DNA of 64,000 bases from Streptomyces rishiriensis (lineage in GTDB: Bacteria; Actinomycetota; Actinomycetes; Streptomycetales; Streptomycetaceae), in assembly GCF_003112535.1 (NCBI RefSeq), contig NZ_BEWA01000012.1, positions 744,001 through 808,000 on the forward strand, in the 5' to 3' direction. Position numbers and translations under genes: made by a program. The notes beneath the pieces are model-generated. The model was not told the origin of the DNA. It was given only the letters and a program-made list of their open reading frames with translations, and searched no databases. Shown here piece after piece: positions 24,539 through 32,729 of this stretch; the stretch's first letter is position 1, and every line of letters begins with the position of its first letter.

Positions 24539-25393
24539 CTAGTTCTTCTGGATCTGGTCGAAGCTCAGCTCGACCGGCGTCTCGCGGCCGAAGATCTCCA
24601 CGAGACCCTTGACCTTCTTCGAGTCCGCATTGATCTCGTTGATCGTGGCCTGCAGCGTGGCGAACGGACCGTCGGTGACGGTGACCGAGTCGCCCACCTC
24701 GAAGTCCAGCACCTGGACCTCGACCTTGCGGGCCGGAGCCGGCTTGCCCTCGGCCTCGGCGGCCTCACGGGCGGCCTTCTCCTCGGCCTCCGGGGCGAGC
24801 ATCTTGACGATCTCGTCCAGGGTCAGCGGGTACGGGTCGTAGGCGTTGCCCACGAATCCGGTCACGCCGGGGGTGTTGCGGACGACGCCCCAGGACTCGT
24901 TCGTCAGGTCCATGCGCACCAGCACATAGCCGGGGAGCTTGTTCTGACGGATCGTCTTGCGGTCGCCGTTCTTGATCTGGACGACCTCTTCCTGCGGCAC
25001 CTCGGCCTGGAAGATGTAGTCCTCGACGTTCAGGGAGACCGCGCGCTGCTCGAGGTTGGTCTTCACGCGGTTCTCGTAGCCGGCGTACGTGTGGATGACG
25101 TACCACTCGCCGGGGAGGGTGCGCAGCTCCTCGCGCAGGGCGACGACAGGGTCGACGGGCTCGGCCGGCTCTTCTTCCTCGGCCTCGGCCTCGTCGAGGG
25201 GAGCCTCGTCGGCTTCCTCGGCGTCGGCCTCTTCGGCGTCCTCGTCCTCGACGTGGAGCGCGGCTTCCTCGGCGGGCTCGCCCGCTTCGGCCTCGGCAGC
25301 CTCGAACTCGTCCAGGCCCTCGTCCGCGCCCTCGACGATGTCGAGCTCGTCGTCCACGGACTCGACGTCCTCGTTCAGGTTCTGGTCAGACAC
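24539..25393 (-). CDS. nusG: transcription termination/antitermination factor NusG
   Basis: 284 residues, against about 180 in E. coli. The first ~100 residues are an acidic low-complexity extension (many Glu, Asp, Ala), common in actinobacteria. The NGN domain follows (EWYVIHTYAGYENRVKTNLE), then GYVLVRMDLTNESWGVVRNT, a charged linker, and the KOW domain with FEVGDSVTVTDGPFATLQAT. NusG binds RNA polymerase, modulates pausing, and bridges to S10. It follows secE with 80 bp that contain a hairpin. Confidence 0.96.
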   Translation of the reverse strand: MSDQNLNEDVESVDDELDIVEGADEGLDEFEAAEAEAGEPAEEAALHVEDEDAEEADAEEADEAPLDEAEAEEEEPAEPVDPVVALREELRTLPGEWYVIHTYAGYENRVKTNLEQRAVSLNVEDYIFQAEVPQEEVVQIKNGDRKTIRQNKLPGYVLVRMDLTNESWGVVRNTPGVTGFVGNAYDPYPLTLDEIVKMLAPEAEEKAAREAAEAEGKPAPARKVEVQVLDFEVGDSVTVTDGPFATLQATINEINADSKKVKGLVEIFGRETPVELSFDQIQKN

Positions 25394-25436
25394 GGTGGCT
25401 GCTTCTTCCTGGATACATAGGGGTGGAACATGCGAA

Positions 25437-25464
25437 AGGGGCGCCGGATACCTCGGCGCCCTTC
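25437..25464 (-). terminator. hairpin between secE and nusG
   Basis: AAGGGCGCCG pairs with CGGCGCCCCTT with one bulged base and a 7-nt loop; the RNA continues with UUUCGC. It may be a partial terminator adjusting nusG against secE, or an mRNA-stability element. Confidence 0.5.
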
Positions 25465-25473
25465 GCTCTTGGA

Positions 25474-25761
25474 TCAGCCGAAGACGTACTTGGCGGCGTG
25501 GCTGAGTCCATAGTCAATCACGGTCACCAGGCCGATCATGATGACGACGAAGACGATCACCACGGTCGTGTACGTCGTCAGCTGGCTGCGCGTCGGCCAT
25601 ACGACCTTGCGGAGCTCCGCGACGATCTGGCGGTAGAAGATCGCGAGGCGCTTCAGCGGGCCCTTCTTGGCCCGCTTACCGCCCTTGCGGGCCTTCTTCT
25701 TCGCCTCAGGCGCCTCGTCCTGGGCATCAGGCGTGTCGATGGAGCCCACGGCATCCGCCAT
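25474..25761 (-). CDS. secE: preprotein translocase subunit SecE
   Basis: 95 residues, the short single-span form of SecE. A basic Ala/Lys-rich N-terminus (EAKKKARKGGKRAKKGPLKR) precedes the conserved amphipathic helix FYRQIVAELRKVVWPTRSQL and one membrane helix TYTTVVIVFVVIMIGLVTVI. SecE clamps SecY in the general secretion channel. It lies between tRNA-Trp and nusG, the classic bacterial order. Confidence 0.96.
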   Translation of the reverse strand: MADAVGSIDTPDAQDEAPEAKKKARKGGKRAKKGPLKRLAIFYRQIVAELRKVVWPTRSQLTTYTTVVIVFVVIMIGLVTVIDYGLSHAAKYVFG

Positions 25762-25875
25762 TCGTCCTCACCTGTTCCCGGGTCGTGGCCGTGCCGCGCC
25801 CGGTGTGAGCCGCACGGCGAGTGCATTGCTGGACGTACATGCGCTGCGCACACATCCTGGTGACGGAGTGTGTAG

Positions 25876-25948
25876 CAGGGCCGGAGGGACTTGAACCCCC
25901 AACCGCTGGTTTTGGAGACCAGTGCTCTACCAATTGAGCTACGACCCT
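25876..25948 (-). tRNA. trnW: tRNA-Trp (anticodon CCA)
   Basis: 73-nt cloverleaf on the minus strand. Acceptor AGGGTCG pairs with CGGCCCT; D arm AGCTCAATTGGTAGAGC; anticodon stem CTGGT/ACCAG with loop CTCCAAA, anticodon CCA; T arm GGGGGTTCAAGTCCCTC. CCA is not encoded. It is upstream of secE on the same strand. Confidence 0.97.
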
Positions 25949-26208
25949 TTGTGTGTCCCCAACGTACCGCATCCGACCGGGTGCTCGGTGTGCACCTTTG
26001 GCGGCGCGGCTGTCGAAGGCCAACGACGTGTGAGTGTACGTGGTCTTGAGCGCCTCGTCGAACGTAAACGGGCTGCGGGGACGTCCTGGACGGAAGATCG
26101 CCCAGGAGGGGAACGGGATCCGGACGGATGTTCAGGCCTTTGCCCGTACATGTTCAGTACGTGAAACCCGTGTGCCCGGGTGGTTTCCGGTCTGAAACCA
26201 TGGGGGTC

Positions 26209-27435
26209 ATGAGCCCTGCAACCCCTCCCACCGAGCGCCGGGTCTCCGCCCGAGTCGGCGCGATCTCCGAGTCCGCCACCCTCGCCGTGGATGCCAAGGC
26301 CAAGGCCCTGAAGGCCGCCGGGCGGCCGGTGATCGGCTTCGGCGCCGGTGAGCCGGACTTCCCGACCCCGGACTACATCGTCGAGGCGGCCGTCGAGGCC
26401 TGCAAGAACCCGAAGTACCACCGGTACACGCCGGCGGGCGGTCTGCCCGAGCTGAAGGCCGCTATCGCCGCCAAGACGCTGCGCGACTCCGGCTACGAGG
26501 TCGACGCCTCGCAGATCCTCGTCACCAACGGCGGCAAGCAGGCGATCTACGAGGCCTTCGCGGCGATCCTCGACCCGGGCGACGAGGTCATCGTCCCGGC
26601 GCCGTACTGGACGACGTACCCGGAGTCGATCCGGCTGGCCGGCGGCGTCCCCGTGGACGTCGTGGCCGACGAGACCACCGGCTACCGGGTCTCCGTCGAG
26701 CAGTTGGAGGCCGCGCGCACCGAGAAGACGAAGGTCGTGCTCTTCGTCTCCCCGTCGAACCCGACCGGCGCGGTCTACAGCGCGGAGGACGCGGAGGCCA
26801 TCGGCCGCTGGGCCGTCGAGCACGGCCTGTGGGTGATGACGGACGAGATCTACGAGCACCTCGTCTACGGCGACGCGACGTTCACGTCGCTGCCGGCGGT
26901 CGTCCCCGAGCTGCGCGACAAGTGCATCGTCGTCAACGGCGTCGCCAAGACCTACGCGATGACCGGCTGGCGGGTCGGCTGGATCATCGGCCCCAAGGAC
27001 GTCGTCAAGGCCGCGACGAACCTGCAGTCGCACGCCACCTCGAACGTCTCCAACGTGGCGCAGGTCGCCGCCCTGGCCGCCGTCTCCGGCGACCTGTCGG
27101 CCGTGGAGAAGATGCGCGAGGCGTTCGACCGGCGTCGTAAGACGATCGTGCGGATGCTCGACGAGATCGACGGCGTGCTCTGCCCGGAGCCCGAGGGCGC
27201 GTTCTACGCGTACCCGTCCGTGAAGGCGCTGCTCGGCAAGGAGATCCGCGGCAAGCGCCCCCGGGACACGGTCGAGCTGGCCGCGCTCATCCTGGAGGAG
27301 GCCGAGGTCGCGGTGGTGCCGGGCGAGGCGTTCGGCACCCCGGGGTACCTGCGGCTGTCGTACGCGCTGGGCGACGAGGACCTCGTCGAGGGCGTGAGCC
27401 GCATCCAGAAGCTGCTGGGGGAGGCCAGGGACTGA
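26209..27435 (+). CDS. aspC: pyridoxal-phosphate aminotransferase, aspartate aminotransferase type
   Basis: 408 residues from the ATG at 26209; ATG at 26200 is an alternative three codons longer. Class I fold: N-terminal SARVGAISESATLAVDAKAK and IGFGAGEPDFPTPDYIVEAA, substrate-binding NGGKQAIYEAFAAILDPGDE, VSPSNPTGAVYSAEDAEAIG, and the cofactor lysine in NGVAKTYAMTGWRVGW. It would interconvert aspartate and oxaloacetate with 2-oxoglutarate/glutamate. Single gene with its own terminator; exact substrate range is inferred from family similarity. Confidence 0.88.
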   Translation: MSPATPPTERRVSARVGAISESATLAVDAKAKALKAAGRPVIGFGAGEPDFPTPDYIVEAAVEACKNPKYHRYTPAGGLPELKAAIAAKTLRDSGYEVDASQILVTNGGKQAIYEAFAAILDPGDEVIVPAPYWTTYPESIRLAGGVPVDVVADETTGYRVSVEQLEAARTEKTKVVLFVSPSNPTGAVYSAEDAEAIGRWAVEHGLWVMTDEIYEHLVYGDATFTSLPAVVPELRDKCIVVNGVAKTYAMTGWRVGWIIGPKDVVKAATNLQSHATSNVSNVAQVAALAAVSGDLSAVEKMREAFDRRRKTIVRMLDEIDGVLCPEPEGAFYAYPSVKALLGKEIRGKRPRDTVELAALILEEAEVAVVPGEAFGTPGYLRLSYALGDEDLVEGVSRIQKLLGEARD

Positions 27436-27465
27436 CCCCCTCCCCAGCCTGCTCACGCGAGTGGT

Positions 27466-27499
27466 CAGCGGGCCGTCTCCTCCGGGAGGCGGCCCGCTG
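27466..27499 (+). terminator. terminator of the aminotransferase gene
   Basis: CAGCGGGCCG pairs with CGGCCCGCTG, extended by a G-U and further pairs around a 4-nt loop. It starts 31 bp after the stop codon. Confidence 0.8.
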
Positions 27500-27570
27500 C
27501 TGTGTGCGAGCAAGACCACGTTCGGGGAATCGGCTACCCGGACGACGCCCGCGTACGGCAGGATTCCTGA

Positions 27571-28602
27571 ATGGAGCGCGTACGTGATGTCTCTGAACTG
27601 CCGAAAGCCCATCTGCACCTGCACTTCACCGGTTCGATGCGGCCCACCACCGTGCTGGAGCTGGCCGACAAGCACGGTGTGCGCCTGCCCGAGGCGCTGA
27701 CCGAGGCGCTGACGAGCGGGGAACCGCCGAAGCTGCGGGCCACCGACGAGCGGGGCTGGTTCCGCTTCCAGCGCCTCTACGACGCGGCGCGTTCCTGTCT
27801 GCGGGAGCCGGAGGACATTCAGCGGCTGGTGCGGGAGGCGGCGGAGGAGGACCTGAAGGACGGCTCGGGCTGGCTGGAGATCCAGGTCGACCCGACGTCG
27901 TACGCACCCCGGCTGGGCGGACTGATCCCGGCGCTGGAGGTCATCCTCGACGCCGTGGAGACCACCTCGCGCGAGACCGGGCTCGGGATGCGGGTGCTGG
28001 TCGCGGCGAACCGGATGAAGCACCCGCTGGACGCGCGCACCCTGGCCCGGCTGGCCGTGCGCTACGCCGACCGAGGGGTGATCGGCTTCGGGCTGTCGAA
28101 CGACGAACGCCGGGGCCTGGCGCGCGACTTCGACCGGGCGTTCGCGATCGCGCGGGACGGCGGCCTGCTGTCCGCCCCGCACGGCGGCGAGCTGACCGGG
28201 CCGTCGTCCGTCCGCGACTGCCTGGACGACCTGCACGCCGACCGTCTGGGGCACGGGGTGCGGGCGGCCGAGGACCCCCGGCTGCTGAAGAAGCTCGCCG
28301 AGCGCGGCGTGACCTGTGAGGTCTGCCCCGCGTCGAACGTGGCTCTCGGGGTGTACGAGAAGCCGGAGGACGTGCCGCTGCGGACCCTGTTCGACGCCGG
28401 GGTGCCGATGGCGCTCGGCGCCGACGACCCGCTGCTGTTCGGTTCGCGCCTGGCGGCCCAGTACGACATCGCCCGCGATCACCACGCCTTCACGGACGAG
28501 GAGTTGGCCGAACTGGCCCGGCAGTCGGTACGGGGTTCGGCGGCGCCGGAGGACGTGCGGCGAAAGCTGCTGGCGGGCGTGGACGACTGGCTGGCGTCCT
28601 GA
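27571..28602 (+). CDS. add: adenosine deaminase family protein
   Basis: 343 residues, a normal length for the family. Metal and substrate motifs in order: KAHLHLHFTGSMRPTT (HxH, about 15-17), SAPHGGELTGP (HGGE with the catalytic Glu), RLGHGVRAAEDPRLLKK (second His), EVCPASNVALGVY, and MALGADDPLLFGS (Asp pair). All residues needed for hydrolytic deamination of adenosine to inosine appear present. Some members act on aminofutalosine or adenine instead, so the substrate is not certain. It follows the aminotransferase terminator and is probably transcribed alone. Confidence 0.85.
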   Translation: MERVRDVSELPKAHLHLHFTGSMRPTTVLELADKHGVRLPEALTEALTSGEPPKLRATDERGWFRFQRLYDAARSCLREPEDIQRLVREAAEEDLKDGSGWLEIQVDPTSYAPRLGGLIPALEVILDAVETTSRETGLGMRVLVAANRMKHPLDARTLARLAVRYADRGVIGFGLSNDERRGLARDFDRAFAIARDGGLLSAPHGGELTGPSSVRDCLDDLHADRLGHGVRAAEDPRLLKKLAERGVTCEVCPASNVALGVYEKPEDVPLRTLFDAGVPMALGADDPLLFGSRLAAQYDIARDHHAFTDEELAELARQSVRGSAAPEDVRRKLLAGVDDWLAS

Positions 28603-28720
28603 GCCGTCCGGCCGACGCCCGGCGGGACCGGCCGGCGTCCGCCGCGACCCGGCCGGCGCCCCGCGCGGACCGGTGGGCGTCCTGCGCCCATGGGCCGGCG
28701 TCCTGCGCCGACCGCCCGCC

Positions 28721-28842
28721 TCGTGAGCCGACCGCCCGCCTCGTGAGCCGACCGCCGCCCCGCTCGTGAGCCCGACGACCGCCCCTCTCGTGAGCCGACC
28801 GCCGCCCCGCTCGTGAGCCGACGACCGCCCCTCTCGTGAGCC
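28721..28842. repeat. tandem repeat, TCGTGAGCC-based units of 20-24 bp
   Basis: TCGTGAGCC recurs six times, beginning at 28721, 28741, 28764, 28788, 28811 and 28833, separated by variants of GACCGCCCGCC. The array fills the gap between the deaminase gene and the convergent TetR gene and ends at the TetR stop codon. No gene is visible between 28603 and 28843. Confidence 0.8.
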
Positions 28843-28843
28843 G

Positions 28844-29431
28844 TCAGGCGGCGACGGCGGCCAGGAGGGTGCGCGCGAGGCGTGCGGCGAAGCCGTCCGC
28901 CTGCGGCCGCTCCCCCGTCGCGTCGTAGGCGAAAGCGCGCTGCGCGCAGGCCCCCAGCAGCAGCGAGGCCGCGGCGAACGCGTCCGCGTCCGCCCGCACC
29001 CGGCCCACCGCCTGCTCGGCCCGCAGGTAGGCCGCGAGCTGCTCGATCGGCACGTGCGGGCCGGCGCCCAGCTTCCTCATGGTCTCGTCGTGCCGCCCCT
29101 TGAGCTGCTTCTCGGCGTACAGGGAGGCCGCGATCGGGAAGCTCTCCTCGTAGAACAGAGCGGCCTGACGGGCGATCTCGGTGAGGTTGCCCTCCAGCGT
29201 GCCGCGCCCCGGCTCGTCGACGAGGCTGCTGAGCAGCGGGGTCAGCCGGGGCAGACGTTCCGTGAGGACCCGGATGAACAGCTCCTCCTTGCTCGCGAAG
29301 TACTTGTACAGCGCCGCCTCGGAGCAGCCGGCCGCCTTGGCGATCTCCTTGGTGGTGGCGCGGGCCAGCCCGACGGTGAGCATCAGCTCGTGCGCGGCGT
29401 CGAGGATGCGGACGCGGGCCGGTCGTTCCAT
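28844..29431 (-). CDS. TetR family transcriptional regulator
   Basis: 195 residues from the ATG at 29431 (AGAGGGG upstream). N-terminal helix-turn-helix is typical: RVRILDAAHELMLTVGLARA, TTKEIAKAAGCSEAALYKYF, ASKEELFIRVL. The C-terminal ligand domain is not specific enough to name a ligand. It is divergent from a NAD(P)-binding protein, and two palindromes in the gap (29449-29472 and 29485-29504) are likely operators. By family habit it represses itself and its divergent neighbour. Confidence 0.9.
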   Translation of the reverse strand: MERPARVRILDAAHELMLTVGLARATTKEIAKAAGCSEAALYKYFASKEELFIRVLTERLPRLTPLLSSLVDEPGRGTLEGNLTEIARQAALFYEESFPIAASLYAEKQLKGRHDETMRKLGAGPHVPIEQLAAYLRAEQAVGRVRADADAFAAASLLLGACAQRAFAYDATGERPQADGFAARLARTLLAAVAA

Positions 29432-29448
29432 CGGATTCCCCTCTTGAC

Positions 29449-29472
29449 GAGTGAGTGAATGCTTACCCACTC
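29449..29472. promoter_or_regulatory. imperfect palindrome, candidate TetR operator 1
   Basis: GAGTGAGT-N8-ACCCACTC: arms match at seven of eight positions. It lies 18 bp upstream of the TetR start codon and shares the GTGAGTG core with the second site. Confidence 0.6.
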
Positions 29473-29484
29473 TAGAGGAGGCAG

Positions 29485-29504
29485 GGGTGAGTGAACACTC
29501 ACCC
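29485..29504. promoter_or_regulatory. perfect palindrome, candidate TetR operator 2
   Basis: GGGTGAGTG-AA-CACTCACCC, 9-bp perfect arms around a 2-bp centre. It lies between the divergent start codons and about 25 bp before the ATG at 29530. Size and symmetry fit a TetR dimer site. Confidence 0.75.
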
Positions 29505-29529
29505 ACCTGACCGGAGTGGGGAGCACGCC

Positions 29530-30162
29530 ATGAAGTTCACCGTTTTCGGCGCCACCGGGGGCATCGGCCGGGAGGTCGTCCGCCAGGCCCTGGACGCCGG
29601 CCACCAGGTCACGGCCGTGGTACGGGATCCCGCCGGGCTCGGCGTCACCGGCGACCGCCTGGAGGTGGTCCGCGCCGACCTGACCGATCCACAGCCGCTG
29701 CGCACCGCCGTGACCGGCCGGGACGCGGTCCTCTCCGGCCTCGGGGCGCGCCGCCGCAAGGACGCCGGCGTCGCCGCCCGGCTCACCCGCACCGTGCTGA
29801 CGGCCATGGAGGCGGAGGGCGTGCGCCGGCTGCTCGTGGTGAGCGCCGCCCCGGTCGGGCCGGCCCCCGCGGGCGACGGCGCCCTGGACCGCACCATGCG
29901 CTCCCTCGTCTCGGCGGCCCTGAAGGACGTGTACGCCGACCTGCGGGAGATGGAGGCCGAGCTGGCGCGCAGCGCCACGGACTGGACGGTCGTACGCCCT
30001 CCGCGCCTGCAGAACAAGCCGCTCACCGGCTCGTACCGCACCTCGGTGGGCGGCTTCCCGCCCCGGGGCCGGTTCATCGGCCGCGCCGACGTGGCGCACG
30101 CGATGCTGACGATGGTGACGGACACGGGAACGGTGAAACAGGGGGTGGGGGCGGCCTACTAG
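29530..30162 (+). CDS. NAD(P)-binding atypical short-chain dehydrogenase-like protein
   Basis: 210 residues from the ATG at 29530. Rossmann motif MKFTVFGATGGIGREVVRQA at the N-terminus, then VTAVVRDPAGL, RRLLVVSAAPVGP and WTVVRPPRLQNKPLTGSYRT, as in the NmrA/BVR-B-like group. These proteins bind NAD(P)H as reductases or as redox-sensing partners; no catalytic Tyr-Lys pair of classical dehydrogenases is seen. It is probably controlled by the divergent TetR regulator. Confidence 0.8.
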   Translation: MKFTVFGATGGIGREVVRQALDAGHQVTAVVRDPAGLGVTGDRLEVVRADLTDPQPLRTAVTGRDAVLSGLGARRRKDAGVAARLTRTVLTAMEAEGVRRLLVVSAAPVGPAPAGDGALDRTMRSLVSAALKDVYADLREMEAELARSATDWTVVRPPRLQNKPLTGSYRTSVGGFPPRGRFIGRADVAHAMLTMVTDTGTVKQGVGAAY

Positions 30163-30221
30163 GGCCGTTGCCGGGACAGGGCCGTTGCCGGGGCCAGGGC
30201 CGGGCAGGCGGCGAACAGCCC

Positions 30222-31277
30222 CTACAGCTCGACGCCCACCATCACGGGCTCGTTGACCAGCGTGATGCCGAAGGCCTCACGCACCCCGTCGACCACTTCG
30301 CGGGCCAGCGCCAGCAGGTCGTCCGCGGTGGCCGTGCCCCGGTTGGTGAGGGCGAGGGTGTGCTTCGTGGAGATGCGTGCGGGCCCGCTGCCGTAGCCCT
30401 TGGTGAAGCCCGCCTTGTCGATCAGCCAGGCCGCGGAGGTCTTGGTGTGTCCCTGTCCCGCCGGGTAGGCGGGCGGTTCCACGGCGTCGCCGAGCCGCTC
30501 CCGCACACGCGCGTGGAACGCCGCGAAGTCGGCGTCGGTGAGGATCGGGTTGGTGAAGAACGAGCCGGCCGACCAGGTGTCGTGGTCCTCCGCGTCCAGG
30601 ACCATGCCCTTCCCTGCGCGAAGCTTCAGCACGGTCTCGCGGGCGTCGGCGAGCGGCACGCGGTCTCCGGGCTCGACGCCCAGCGCGCGGGCCGTCTCGG
30701 CGTACTTCAGGGGTGCCGACAGCCCGCCCGCGTCCTCCAGCGCGAACCGGACACGCAGCACGACGTACCGCTCGGGCTCGGCCTTGAAGCGGCTGTGACG
30801 GTAGGAGAAGGCGCACTCCTCACCGGTGAGGACGACCGTCTCGCCCGCCCGGCGGTCGTAGGCGACGACCTCGGTGATCGTCGAGGAGACCTCCTGGCCG
30901 TACGCCCCGACGTTCTGGATCGGGGTGGCGCCCGCCGAACCGGGGATGCCGGCCAGGCACTCGACGCCGGCGAGCCCGGCCTCCACGGTGCGGGCGACGG
31001 CGTCGGTCCACACCTCTCCGGCGGCCAGTTCGAGCCGCGTCCCGACGAGCTCGTAGCCGCGCGTGGCGATGCGCAGGGCGATGCCGGGGAAGCCCTTGTC
31101 GCCGATGACGAGGTTCGAGCCGCCGCCGACGATCAGCAGCGGCGTGCCGTCGGCGTCGGCCTCGCGCACGGCGGCGACCACCTCGGCGTCGGTCGTCGCG
31201 GTCACCAGCCTGGCGGCGGGACCGCCCAGCCGGAAGGTGGTCAGCGGGGCGAGCGGGGCGTCACGGAGTTCCTGCAC
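30222..31277 (-). CDS. murB: UDP-N-acetylenolpyruvoylglucosamine reductase
   Basis: 351 residues. MurB reduces UDP-GlcNAc-enolpyruvate to UDP-MurNAc with NADPH and FAD, the second step of peptidoglycan precursor synthesis. Motifs: APLTTFRLGGPAARLVTATT, LLIVGGGSNLVIGDKGFPGI for FAD, CLAGIPGSAGATPIQNVGAYGQ (split of the conserved loop), the proton-donor serine in GSFFTNPILT, and TSAAWLIDKAGFTKGYGSG. It stands apart from the division cluster, as in other Streptomyces. It follows the hydratase pair on the same strand, separated by a terminator. Confidence 0.95.
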   Translation of the reverse strand: MQELRDAPLAPLTTFRLGGPAARLVTATTDAEVVAAVREADADGTPLLIVGGGSNLVIGDKGFPGIALRIATRGYELVGTRLELAAGEVWTDAVARTVEAGLAGVECLAGIPGSAGATPIQNVGAYGQEVSSTITEVVAYDRRAGETVVLTGEECAFSYRHSRFKAEPERYVVLRVRFALEDAGGLSAPLKYAETARALGVEPGDRVPLADARETVLKLRAGKGMVLDAEDHDTWSAGSFFTNPILTDADFAAFHARVRERLGDAVEPPAYPAGQGHTKTSAAWLIDKAGFTKGYGSGPARISTKHTLALTNRGTATADDLLALAREVVDGVREAFGITLVNEPVMVGVEL

Positions 31278-31342
31278 GCGCCCAGCCTACGAGACGGCGC
31301 CGACACCGGTCCGGCCACGTCCGCCGACGGAAGCCGAAACGC

Positions 31343-31377
31343 GTAAGGGGCGCCTCTCCATGGAGAACGCCCCTTAC
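31343..31377 (-). terminator. terminator after the hydratase pair
   Basis: GTAAGGGGCG pairs with CGCCCCTTAC, enclosing the palindrome TCTCCATGGAGA. It lies 51 bp past the stop of the MaoC gene and 66 bp before the murB start. Confidence 0.8.
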
Positions 31378-31427
31378 CGCACCGCCTGCTGTCGGTCGCC
31401 TGCCGGTCGTCCCGGCGCGGTCGCCCT

Positions 31428-31856
31428 TCAGGCCAGTCGTACGACGGCCCGAGACATCCCGAGAACCTTCAGCCCGCCGCTGGTCACCGTCAGGTCGACC
31501 CGCACGGTGTTGTCGTCGAGCTTGGCGCCGACCTTGCCGGACACCTCGATGACCGCGCCCTGGTCGTCGTTCGGGACGACGACCGGCTTGGTGAAGCGGA
31601 CGCCGTAGTCCACGAGCGCGCCCGGGTCGCCGGTCCAGTCGGTGACGACGCGGATCGCCTCGGCCATGGTGAACATGCCGTGCGCGATGACGTCCGGCAG
31701 GCCCACCTCCTTGGCGAACTTCTCGTTCCAGTGGATGGGGTTGAAGTCCCCGGAGGCCCCCGCGTACTGCACGAGCGTGGCGCGGTTCACAGGGAAGGAC
31801 TGGGCCGGCAGCTCCGTGCCGACCTCGACGTCGTCGTAAGCGATCTTCGCCGTCAT
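31428..31856 (-). CDS. MaoC family (R)-hydratase, HadB-like
   Basis: 142 residues from the ATG at 31856 (GAGGAA upstream). The hydratase-2 motif is clear: VQYAGASGDFNPIHWNEKFA (catalytic Asp and His), then LPDVIAHGMFTMAEAIRVVT. Such proteins hydrate trans-2-enoyl thioesters or dehydrate the 3-hydroxy form. It follows the FAS1-like hydratase gene by 8 bp. The pair resembles mycobacterial HadA-HadB, in which one chain carries the catalytic motif; a heterodimer here is inferred. Substrate in Streptomyces is unknown. Confidence 0.85.
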   Translation of the reverse strand: MTAKIAYDDVEVGTELPAQSFPVNRATLVQYAGASGDFNPIHWNEKFAKEVGLPDVIAHGMFTMAEAIRVVTDWTGDPGALVDYGVRFTKPVVVPNDDQGAVIEVSGKVGAKLDDNTVRVDLTVTSGGLKVLGMSRAVVRLA

Positions 31857-31864
31857 CGGATTCC

Positions 31865-32347
31865 TCACGCCTTCCCGTCGGCCTGCGTCGCGGCTTCCGC
31901 GGGCTCCGCCGCGCGGGCGACGAGCTTGGTCCAGGCGGTCACGACGTGCTCGCCGGCCTCGTCGTGCACCTCGCCGCGGATGTCCAGGATGTCGTTGCCC
32001 GCCATGGACTTGACGGCCTCGATGGTCGAGGTGACCGTGAGCCGGTCGCCGGCGCGCACCGGGCGCCGGTAGGCGAACTTCTGGTCGCCGTGCACCACGC
32101 GGCTGTAGTCCAGGCCCAGCTGAGGGTCCTGGATCACCTGCCCGGCAGCCTTGAAGGTGATCGAGAACACGAACGTCGGCGGCGCGATCACATCCGGGTG
32201 TCCCAGGGCCTTGGCGGCGTCCGGGTCGGTGTACGCCGGATGGGCGTCCCCCACGGCTTCGGCGAACTCGCGGATCTTCTCCCGGCCGACCTCATAGGGA
32301 TCGGTGGGCGGGTAGGTCCGCCCGACGAAGGACTGGTCGAGCGCCAT
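31865..32347 (-). CDS. FAS1-type dehydratase domain protein, HadA-like (UPF0336)
   Basis: 160 residues from the ATG at 32347, with AGGAGG 11 bp upstream; the GTG at 32359 overlaps that site and is less likely. N-terminus MALDQSFVGRTYPPTDPYEV, then EFAEAVGDAHPAYTDPDAAK and VIAPPTFVFSITFKAAGQ, as in the N-terminal MaoC dehydratase domain family. The usual catalytic Asp-His motif is modified, as in HadA/HadC subunits that rely on a partner. It is 8 bp upstream of the HadB-like gene and downstream of rpmG, which has its own terminator. Confidence 0.82.
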   Translation of the reverse strand: MALDQSFVGRTYPPTDPYEVGREKIREFAEAVGDAHPAYTDPDAAKALGHPDVIAPPTFVFSITFKAAGQVIQDPQLGLDYSRVVHGDQKFAYRRPVRAGDRLTVTSTIEAVKSMAGNDILDIRGEVHDEAGEHVVTAWTKLVARAAEPAEAATQADGKA

Positions 32348-32428
32348 GGGCCTCGGCACCTCCTGATTTGCTCCGCGCCGCCCTGGAACTGCGTCGCTCT
32401 ACTGATCGGTACGAGTCGCTCAACGACA

Positions 32429-32462
32429 CGAGGCCGCCCCCGATCACTCGGGGACGGCCTCG
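32429..32462 (-). terminator. rpmG terminator
   Basis: CGAGGCCG pairs with CGGCCTCG, extended inward by CCCCGA/TCGGGG with one mismatch. It starts 15 bp beyond the rpmG stop codon. Confidence 0.8.
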
Positions 32463-32476
32463 CATACGAGCCTGAA

Positions 32477-32641
32477 TTATCGCGTTTCGCGATGCGCGGT
32501 GTGCGCATTGCAACGCGGGCAGTGCTTCTTCATCTCCAGTCGGTCCGGGTTGTTACGCCGGTTCTTCTTGGTGATGTAGTTCCGCTCCTTGCACTCCACG
32601 CAGGCCAGCGTGATCTTCGGGCGGACGTCGGTGGCAGCCAC
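32477..32641 (-). CDS. rpmG: 50S ribosomal protein L33, zinc-binding form
   Basis: 54 residues from the GTG at 32641 (AAGGAG upstream). AATDVRPKITLACVECKERN begins the protein, and the two cysteine pairs CVEC and CPRC mark it as the zinc-containing form. Streptomyces keeps zinc-free paralogues under zinc control elsewhere. It follows tRNA-Thr and tRNA-Met on the same strand and may be cotranscribed with them. Confidence 0.95.
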   Translation of the reverse strand: MAATDVRPKITLACVECKERNYITKKNRRNNPDRLEMKKHCPRCNAHTAHRETR

Positions 32642-32729
32642 AGGAGTGCTCCTTGACGAACGGATGGGACGATTAACGCATAGAAGAGTAGCCGATCGAA
32701 GGACCGACCCCACAATCGGCTACTGTCAG

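Noticed and set aside
26128..26208. Longer N-terminus for the aminotransferase
   Set aside because: The extra 27 codons do not resemble the family; the ATG at 26209 begins just before the conserved sequence.
28721..28842. CRISPR-like repeat array
   Set aside because: The sequence between the TCGTGAGCC cores is itself repetitive, so it is a degenerate tandem repeat.
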